Shown here: piece after piece, positions 1-5,146 of the stretch | Position numbering within the stretch: position 1 is the first letter of the stretch | How the letters are laid out: each line of letters starts with the position of its first letter | From: Planctomycetaceae bacterium | GTDB lineage: Bacteria; Planctomycetota; Planctomycetia; Pirellulales; Thermoguttaceae | Assembly (NCBI GenBank): GCA_009776995.1 | Contig: WRMR01000148.1 | Span: 1 to 9,959, forward strand | Reading direction: 5' to 3' | DNA: 9,959 bases | Notes under the pieces: model-generated | The model's input: only the letters and a program-made list of their open reading frames with translations | Database searches by the model: none | Told to the model about the DNA's origin: nothing | Translations under genes and position numbers: made by a program

Positions 1-510
1 AAGCCGTTGTGCCAGCCCGTGATTTTTTTGATCGTGGAACGTCAACTGCACATGGGCGGCAAGCTCCACTTCCCGTTGCCGGAGTGCAAGCTGCCACCGG
101 TACGATTCGGAAATCAAGTCGGCCAAAGCGCGTGCCAAACTCTCGACATCGCGTTCGGGAATTAGTGAAACGGCGGTCAAACTGCGGACAAGACCCATCT
201 CGCAAGTTGTTTTTTTTTCGTTCGGGGAAATCGGAAAGGTTGCAACACAGTCGGAGGAATCGGTTCCCGGTTTGAGAAAGCGGAGTTGATAACCGGTCAC
301 TTTCCGGAAAGCCTGCGAAAGGTCGGGCAAAGACGCCAGGCAGATCGCGGGTTCCTGATCAGCCACTGCGGGACTGAGTGGAATGCTTTTCAAATTCTTT
401 TCAAAGGGGTCTTGCGACATAACCGGTTTTCGTGGAAGGTTCATTGGACCGAAAAGGCCGTTATCGGAGTTGACTTTTACCCCGACAATAGGGGAATCGG
501 AAAATTCCAT
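1..510 (-). CDS. N-terminal part of an RsbU/SpoIIE-type phosphatase-like regulator (truncated by window edge)
   Basis: Reading the minus strand from 510 to 1 gives an uninterrupted frame of 170 codons that leaves the window; the preceding in-frame stop is at 541-543. The frame has no signal peptide or membrane segment. Residues matching 'VTGYQLRFLKPG' are followed about 65 residues later by 'LARALADLISESYRWQ', 'LALRQREVELAAHV'. From memory this pattern is the N-terminal region of planctomycetal proteins that continue into a GAF domain and a PP2C/SpoIIE (RsbU-like) serine phosphatase domain. Neither of those domains lies inside the window, so the function is inferred. Start choice is open: ATGs occur at 510, 444 and 420, none with a convincing SD; 510 is the longest, while the part resembling the family begins after 420. 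It is divergent from nadD. It could instead be another GAF-containing signalling protein. Confidence 0.6.
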   Translation of the reverse strand, partial: MEFSDSPIVGVKVNSDNGLFGPMNLPRKPVMSQDPFEKNLKSIPLSPAVADQEPAICLASLPDLSQAFRKVTGYQLRFLKPGTDSSDCVATFPISPNEKKTTCEMGLVRSLTAVSLIPERDVESLARALADLISESYRWQLALRQREVELAAHVQLTFHDQKNHGLAQRL

Positions 511-686
511 GGACCAAGCGATGGATTCCTGAAAAACGCTTCATGTAAGCAATCCATGTTTATTTTCGGTTCTTATTGATTCAAAGGCTGTATGGGTTGG
601 GCAGGGGGGATTTTTTTTCGTCAAGCGGACGACTGGAAAAAACTGTACAAATGAGTATGTTCAATCATTTTTTCCTGCGGTTCCGG

Positions 687-692
687 TATAAT
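687..692 (+). promoter_or_regulatory. Likely -10 box of the nadD promoter
   Basis: A perfect TATAAT lies about 94 nt upstream of the nadD start in the 275-bp divergent intergenic region (511-785). No good TTGACA-like -35 is visible at the usual 16-18 bp spacing, so this may be an activator-dependent or weak promoter. Apart from this box and a T-run at 611-618, I see no gene or RNA in 511-785. Its predicted leader would be roughly 85-90 nt. Confidence 0.4.
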
Positions 693-785
693 GGGACGCG
701 ACCGTTTTGTGTGGTATATTGATGATAATGAAATGTGGCAGCCTTGCGCATAACACTCACTCTCTGTTGAACAATCGAAATCATC

Positions 786-1403
786 ATGCGTTACGGTATC
801 TTTGGCGGATCGTTCGATCCCATTCATTGGGGGCACCTTCTCCTGGCCGAAACCTGCCTGCGAAAGGCAAACCTCGACCGGATCATTTTCGTTCCGTCAG
901 GCTGTTCGCCACATCGGGCAAAAGCCAAGCAAACACCCGGCGAATTGCGGGCGGAGATGATTGAATTGGCGATAACAGGTTATGAGGAATTTTCCGTCAG
1001 CCGCTTTGAAATCGAACGTGAGAAAACCAGTTACACCGTCGAAACGGTACGGCATTTTCGCGATTCGTTGTTGGACGCGGAACGGTTCCTGCTTGTCGGA
1101 GCGGACATGTACTATGACCTGCCGCATTGGTATGAAGTGTCGGAAATTCTGAAAACCGTGATCCCCATCGGGGTCTATCGTCCCGGCGCTCCACCGCCGC
1201 ACGCCGAAGTCTTCCAGGATTTGGTCCCGCCCGAACGGTTGGAACTCTTCCGCCGCCATGTCGTCCAAATGCCACTGATTGAGATTTCGTCAACCATGAT
1301 TCGCGAAGCGGTGGCCGAAGGCGAAAGCGTGCGTTTTCTTATGCCGCGACCGGTTGAAGCGTTGATCCGATCACATCGGTTGTATCATACAGAGGAATCC
1401 TGA
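786..1403 (+). CDS. nadD: Nicotinate-nucleotide adenylyltransferase NadD
   Basis: This cytoplasmic enzyme adenylates nicotinate mononucleotide to deamido-NAD using ATP, the penultimate step of NAD synthesis. The 205-residue length is normal for the family. The sequence shows the nucleotidyltransferase signature GGSFDPIHWGH at residues 7-17, with the HxGH catalytic pair H14/H17. It also has the substrate-loop motif GADMYYDLPHWYE at 105-117, 'YRPG' at 131-134, and the C-terminal ISSTMIR (167-173) that binds the ATP phosphates. The ATG at 786 begins directly with the conserved 'RYGIFGGSFDP', so the start is secure, although no strong SD precedes it. It is a monocistron: the upstream gene diverges and the downstream gene converges 20 bp after its stop. 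Confidence 0.96.
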   Translation: MRYGIFGGSFDPIHWGHLLLAETCLRKANLDRIIFVPSGCSPHRAKAKQTPGELRAEMIELAITGYEEFSVSRFEIEREKTSYTVETVRHFRDSLLDAERFLLVGADMYYDLPHWYEVSEILKTVIPIGVYRPGAPPPHAEVFQDLVPPERLELFRRHVVQMPLIEISSTMIREAVAEGESVRFLMPRPVEALIRSHRLYHTEES

Positions 1404-1414
1404 TGACAAGGGTT

Positions 1415-1458
1415 CCGGGACAATCAGCAAGTGACCGGTATTCTTTCACTTGTCCCGG
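1415..1458. terminator. Hairpin between convergent nadD and hydrogenase-sensor genes
   Basis: Two nested inverted repeats can form one interrupted stem. CCGGGA (1415-1420) pairs with TCCCGG (1453-1458), and CAAGTGA (1428-1434) pairs with TCACTTG (1446-1452), leaving a 7-nt bulge and an 11-nt loop. It lies in the 20-bp gap and extends over the last codons and stop (1424-1426) of the minus-strand gene. It has no T-run on either side, so it may work as a bidirectional or Rho-aided terminator, or as a 3'-end stabiliser. That function is inferred from position only. Confidence 0.45.
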
Positions 1459-3199
1459 CGGTATCGTATTGCCGGTCGATCTTAGCCATTTCGGCGATGA
1501 TGTCGTTCAGCTCGTTTTGGACGGAACTGTTGATTTCCGCCGATTGAGCGACCAGGGTTTGCGTTTCCGTGACCAAATCAGCTATCTCTTCCGATGAAAT
1601 CCGCGATTTGTCGGCCAGTGATTTGACCTCCTGGGCGACCACGGCGAACCCTGCACCGTGTTGACCCGCGCGCGCCGCTTCAATGGAAGCATTCAAGGCC
1701 AATAAATTTGTCTGCCGCGCCAATGTTGTTATCGCTGACACCGCTGTCGTGATTTTCGACAGAGACTGGAGATGATCTGAAGAATGGCTCATTTGTGTCA
1801 GCAAGGCCGTGACTTTTTCGGTCAGCATTTTTTGATACGAACCCATCGTCGCTTGCATTGTTTCGACTGCCTGGAGGTGCTCTTGCGTTTCTAGCTTGTC
1901 TTTTTCAAGCAACTTATGCGTATAGACCGTACATTCATTCGGCGTACTCAAACCATTGGACATGGCCACAGCCATTTCCTGACAGGAATGATAACCGCAG
2001 CAACCGCAGTCGAGTTCATCCTCCCGGCATGTCTTGTTCAACTGGTTCCGGTAAATCTCATCGATTTGCGTTTGCGTCGGCTTTCTGAGCCGGTTGTTCG
2101 TGCGCAAATCCTGGTACCGCCGATCATAAAGTCCCGGACGCCAATGGTGATCAATCACTGTGTGGAGTTTGTCATGGGTGTCATTATCTTCCATTTCCGT
2201 TCGATAACGCGCCTGCATTTCCCGGTTGCGGCTTTCAACATAGTACTCCACTTCATCCATCGGTTTGTTCCGGCATGTCGTGCCTGTGCCGCCGTTACAA
2301 CCCAATTCGCAATTGAGACAATCCACCAGCAGGGGATTCATCCCGCGCTGAATCATTTCCGGCAGCGTATCCAAGTAGGGATAGATGATGTGCGGACCTT
2401 CGATTTTTCTCACCCTTTTGACAATGTCCGGGACATAGCGCATCGCTGTTTGCAGCAATCCGCCCGGGGTCGAGAAGAGGACGGCCCGCTCCGCCGGCGG
2501 ATTGTCGTAATCGATTTCTGAAAACGATTCCAGTGAAATACGGTTCTCTTCAAAATAATCTTTCAAATGGGTAAGCGTGACATTGTAATCTCCCAAATTC
2601 ATCTCGTCAAATTCACGACGCTTGGCAACACAGGGTGAAATCGCCGCGATTTTATGGTTCCGGTATTGCGGATGATATTCTTTCACCGCTCTCATAACAT
2701 GCTGCATGGGGCTTCCGGCCGGTGCAAGGTATGGCAACAGTTCCGGTTTATAAACCTGGATGTAAGAAACGATGGCCGGGCAAGGTTGAGCGATCACGCA
2801 TTTAGGGTTGTTCCTTTTGATGTGTTCGAGGTATGACTTTACCGTCAATTCGGCTCCAAAGCTGACGTCAAAAACCGCCTCGACGCCGAGCGATTTCAGC
2901 CAACCGTTGATTCGGAGGTAATCATCAGGATAGGAGGCAGCCACGGCAGGCGCGACAATCGCAACCATTTTTGTTCCGCAACGAATATCACTCAAGAATG
3001 GTTCAAGGTCGTCGATGCCATAGCGTGCGCCGTGATGACATGCAGTGATACAAGCACCGCAACCGATACACATGTCATGATTGATTGTAACGGTATTACC
3101 CGTGCCATCGTTGCAAAACTTGACCGGACAGGCTGTAATACAGGCATGACAGTTGACACATTTATCCTCGTCAACATGAATGACCGGCGCGAGGTTCAT
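1424..3199 (-). CDS. Soluble [FeFe]-hydrogenase-like sensor fused to a chemoreceptor signalling domain
   Basis: This 591-residue cytosolic protein has no signal peptide or membrane helix. Domains in order: two [4Fe-4S] ferredoxin motifs (C14/C17/C20/C24 and C44/C47/C50/C54); an [FeFe]-hydrogenase large-domain core (about 75-325); a four-Cys Fe-S domain (C398, C401, C406, C423, in 'DCGCCGYHSC'); a linker; and a methyl-accepting chemotaxis hairpin (about 440-575) with the tip 'TNLLALNASIEAARAG'. The four presumed H-cluster cysteines are present: C140 in QPCPAIV, C190 in SPCVAKRRE, and C297 and C301 in CLNCELGCNGG. The residue before C140, normally the proton-relay Cys of catalytic enzymes, is Pro139. 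The Met positions near the cluster are Ser188 and Leu295. Such changes are known in group C sensory hydrogenases (HydS-like), so it probably senses H2 or redox state and signals to CheA/CheW rather than turning over H2 rapidly. Unlike many relatives, no PAS domain is evident. No hydE/F/G or che gene is in the window. The start at 3199 has only a weak GGATAA element upstream. Confidence 0.9.
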   Translation of the reverse strand: MNLAPVIHVDEDKCVNCHACITACPVKFCNDGTGNTVTINHDMCIGCGACITACHHGARYGIDDLEPFLSDIRCGTKMVAIVAPAVAASYPDDYLRINGWLKSLGVEAVFDVSFGAELTVKSYLEHIKRNNPKCVIAQPCPAIVSYIQVYKPELLPYLAPAGSPMQHVMRAVKEYHPQYRNHKIAAISPCVAKRREFDEMNLGDYNVTLTHLKDYFEENRISLESFSEIDYDNPPAERAVLFSTPGGLLQTAMRYVPDIVKRVRKIEGPHIIYPYLDTLPEMIQRGMNPLLVDCLNCELGCNGGTGTTCRNKPMDEVEYYVESRNREMQARYRTEMEDNDTHDKLHTVIDHHWRPGLYDRRYQDLRTNNRLRKPTQTQIDEIYRNQLNKTCREDELDCGCCGYHSCQEMAVAMSNGLSTPNECTVYTHKLLEKDKLETQEHLQAVETMQATMGSYQKMLTEKVTALLTQMSHSSDHLQSLSKITTAVSAITTLARQTNLLALNASIEAARAGQHGAGFAVVAQEVKSLADKSRISSEEIADLVTETQTLVAQSAEINSSVQNELNDIIAEMAKIDRQYDTAGTSERIPVTC

Positions 3200-3370
3200 G
3201 ACTTTTATCCAAAAATTAACGTTTGTGTAAAATCTTTTTGCGTAATACCTGTATTTAGGTCATAGATCATGGCACACGAAACTTTTTTGTCGATTATTGA
3301 AATAATGGAGAAGAATTCCGTTGGAATTTACTGCCCGGCCAAATCCAAGAGTGAGTCATACACCAGAATT

Positions 3371-3425
3371 TTCGCAAGAAACAGCAGCCGGGAACACAGA
3401 GAGGGGGCACGAAGTGACCGGATCG
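3371..3425 (-). repeat. Degenerate half-copy of the intergenic hairpin repeat
   Basis: The reverse strand here matches the right half of the near-palindrome at 8052-8174. The plus-strand segment 3371-3399 (TTCGCAAGAAACAGCAGCC, then GGGAACACAG) aligns with the complement of 8146-8174 with one gap and two mismatches. After a divergent stretch, GAAGTGACCGGATCG (3411-3425) matches the other copy's inner stem. The pairing partner arm is largely decayed; only traces such as TTCC.AGC at 3446-3452 remain. It lies in the 277-bp gap 3200-3476, downstream of the stop of the secretin-like gene. Read in that gene's direction, the order is stem, T-rich CTGTTTCTT, TTGCGAA, as at the other copy. I see no gene in this gap. 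Confidence 0.6.
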
Positions 3426-3476
3426 AACGCAAGGCAACCCGCAATTCCAGCTTTGGTGGGGTGTAACTTGTCTTTG

Positions 3477-4904
3477 TTATTGTCCGGACATCACCGGGTT
3501 GGCCGGGGGCAGTTGCGAGGCGTCAAATGGTTGCGTGTTCGGCTGGTACAAATTACCGGTCACAGACGGCGGTTGCGTTGCTGTTGCGGACGCGGGAATT
3601 GGTTCGGGATCAAACGAGAGCGGCAAGCTACTTGATGTGCCATCGGTGAGCGGACTTGTGTCCGGCGAAAATTGTTGTGGAGTTTGTGTCGCCTGGTAGG
3701 TCGTGACATCGGAATCATTCGTCGTACCGACATCCGATTGCAGACCGATCAGCATGAGAACGTTTGACCGTTTCGGCGGCGCGCTATTCGCCAACGGGCT
3801 GACAATTTGTTCGAACAGATTTTTGTCCTGCGGCTGTTGCGGCGTCGGGATCAAGAGCGGTACAATGCCCAAGTCAAGCAGCAACACAAAGTCGGATGGC
3901 CAACTGACAAGCTCGTCAACGGAAAAATTGGCCACCTGCGGCACTTCGATCGCCACCCAGGCACTCGGCGACGCACTCGACGGCGTGTTGATTGTCAACT
4001 GGTGCATCTTGTCAACCTGCACCATGTCGCATTTGATCCGGGCTTCGAGCGTTTTGCAGTCGAGGCTGAGGAGCGGCGTGATCTCGAATTGAAAGCCTTC
4101 CGTCAGCGATGTCGGGTCGGTGATGTAACCGCCGGGCGCACTGGGACGTGCCTGCACGTCACGGACGAAATTTCGTGTTGCACGATACGGCACGACCGTC
4201 GTTTGGGCATTGACCAGTGACGCGTTGGACGAAACGTGTTCCCTTGCGTCATTGCGTCTGGCGATGTTGTCGAGCAATAGCCCGACATGCGTTTTGCTGA
4301 CCAGCCAGCCCTGGACGCCAGGCGTATCAATGCGAATCGGCACCAAATTTTTGAAATTCCTGTTGCGCCAATCGGGACTGGCAAGCGAAATAATTCGCAA
4401 TGAAAACGTTTTCTGAGCGTTTTTCGAATAGACGAAGCGATCCACCGTGTCGGCGATGTCATTTTGCATTTCCGGCGTGTGGTAAACGACCAGTTTGTCA
4501 CGAGTTGCGGTCATAAAGCCAAACGGCTCGCTGTGCCAGATTTCCGGTCCGGTGCGACGTAAAACCCAGTTGATGATCGTGTTTTGCGGAAATTGACTCT
4601 GTGTTGGTCGGTTGGTATAGGGCATAATGTCATAAGCCCGCCCGATCTGGCCGTGGTCGCTGGGCAAATTGGCACCAACGGAAAACGGTACAGATTCTGC
4701 AATGCGCATTCCTACTGCCGGGTCGGGGGTCTGTGGCGGCGGCAAAGGCGAACCGATTGTTGTGCGATTTTCCGACGGAAGTCCGAAAGTCTGTGCTGTT
4801 GTCGGAGATACGGAAATCGTTTCCTGTTGTGCAAAAACGACACTGTTTTCAAAAAACAGAAAAAGTGTCGTAAAAAAAACAGAGTATTGGAATGTTTTGG
4901 CCAT
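3477..4904 (-). CDS. Exported protein with secretin-like regions, planctomycete type
   Basis: A 475-residue protein. Residues 1-25 form a signal peptide (MAK, hydrophobic FFTTLFLFF, cleavage likely after VFA), so it is exported. Residues 108-160 (INWVLRRTG... DKLVVYHTPEMQNDIADTVDRFV) resemble the short N-domain of type II/III secretins, where a 'l.V..tpe.q..I...l..l' pattern is common. Residues 269-390 (GFQFEITPLLSLD... VAIEVPQVANFSVD... SNVLMLIGL) resemble the end of a secretin domain, though I cannot see the full pore-forming repeat set. The C-terminal ~85 residues are Pro/Thr/Ser/Gln-rich and probably disordered. The start is supported by AAGGGA about 8 nt before the ATG and by a promoter just upstream. 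It diverges from the HEAT-repeat protein gene. It may be an envelope or secretion-associated protein; the exact role is unknown. Confidence 0.75.
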   Translation of the reverse strand: MAKTFQYSVFFTTLFLFFENSVVFAQQETISVSPTTAQTFGLPSENRTTIGSPLPPPQTPDPAVGMRIAESVPFSVGANLPSDHGQIGRAYDIMPYTNRPTQSQFPQNTIINWVLRRTGPEIWHSEPFGFMTATRDKLVVYHTPEMQNDIADTVDRFVYSKNAQKTFSLRIISLASPDWRNRNFKNLVPIRIDTPGVQGWLVSKTHVGLLLDNIARRNDAREHVSSNASLVNAQTTVVPYRATRNFVRDVQARPSAPGGYITDPTSLTEGFQFEITPLLSLDCKTLEARIKCDMVQVDKMHQLTINTPSSASPSAWVAIEVPQVANFSVDELVSWPSDFVLLLDLGIVPLLIPTPQQPQDKNLFEQIVSPLANSAPPKRSNVLMLIGLQSDVGTTNDSDVTTYQATQTPQQFSPDTSPLTDGTSSSLPLSFDPEPIPASATATQPPSVTGNLYQPNTQPFDASQLPPANPVMSGQ

Positions 4905-4929
4905 GACATTTCCCTTTTGTATGGGCGAT

Positions 4930-4959
4930 AGTATAACAGAAACCCCGGTTTTTCCGCAA
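4930..4959 (-). promoter_or_regulatory. Sigma-70-like promoter of the secretin-like gene
   Basis: On the minus strand, TTGCGG (4959-4954) and TATACT (4935-4930) are separated by 18 bp. This would start transcription near 4923, giving a leader of roughly 20 nt that still contains the AAGGGA ribosome-binding site. It faces away from the promoter at 5024-5052. Confidence 0.55.
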
Positions 4960-5023
4960 GATGAGTTTTTGTTTCAGTGGGCAATGGCAGATACCAATCA
5001 CTGGCCACTCCGAATTCTTGTTC

Positions 5024-5052
5024 TTGCTTTTCGAGCGGAATCCTATTATAAT
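5024..5052 (+). promoter_or_regulatory. Sigma-70-like promoter of the HEAT-repeat gene
   Basis: TTGCTT (5024-5029), a 17-bp spacer and a perfect TATAAT (5047-5052) form a good consensus promoter. Transcription would begin near 5060, leaving a leader of about 85-90 nt before the ATG at 5147. The 242-bp region 4905-5146 holds this promoter and the opposing one, about 65 bp apart between their -35 boxes, and no gene. Confidence 0.6.
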
Positions 5053-5136
5053 GGATGTGTTGTGAAATTATCGGCAAATTCCGTGTGCCGACAACTCGTC
5101 AGTTTGATTTTTGGACGTTTCATTCCTGCCAGATTT

Positions 5137-5140
5137 GAGG
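5137..5140 (+). promoter_or_regulatory. Ribosome-binding site deciding the start of the HEAT-repeat protein
   Basis: GAGG lies 6 nt before the ATG at 5147, and the ATG-initiated protein begins directly with a typical signal peptide. The alternative in-frame TTG at 5111 would add 12 residues in front of the signal peptide and has no such site, so 5147 is preferred. Confidence 0.6.
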
Positions 5141-5146
5141 TCTGCC

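Noticed and set aside
286..579. A 97-residue plus-strand frame near the left edge
   Set aside because: Mostly opposite the 170-codon minus frame, which resembles a known family; the plus frame resembles nothing.
1916..2521. A 201-residue plus-strand open frame opposite the hydrogenase sensor
   Set aside because: Antisense shadow of the Fe-S protein; no domain and no promoter or ribosome-binding site.
3247..3260. ACCT/AGGT inverted repeat upstream of the hydrogenase-sensor gene as an operator
   Set aside because: Only 4-bp arms, which are expected by chance, and no match to a known operator such as FNR.
3269..3466. A 65-residue plus-strand frame in the gap between the two minus-strand genes
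   Set aside because: It spans the degenerate hairpin repeat and has no ribosome-binding site or recognisable sequence.
5111..5146. TTG start extending the HEAT-repeat protein by 12 residues
   Set aside because: It would bury the signal peptide, and the SD-like GAGG is placed for the ATG at 5147.
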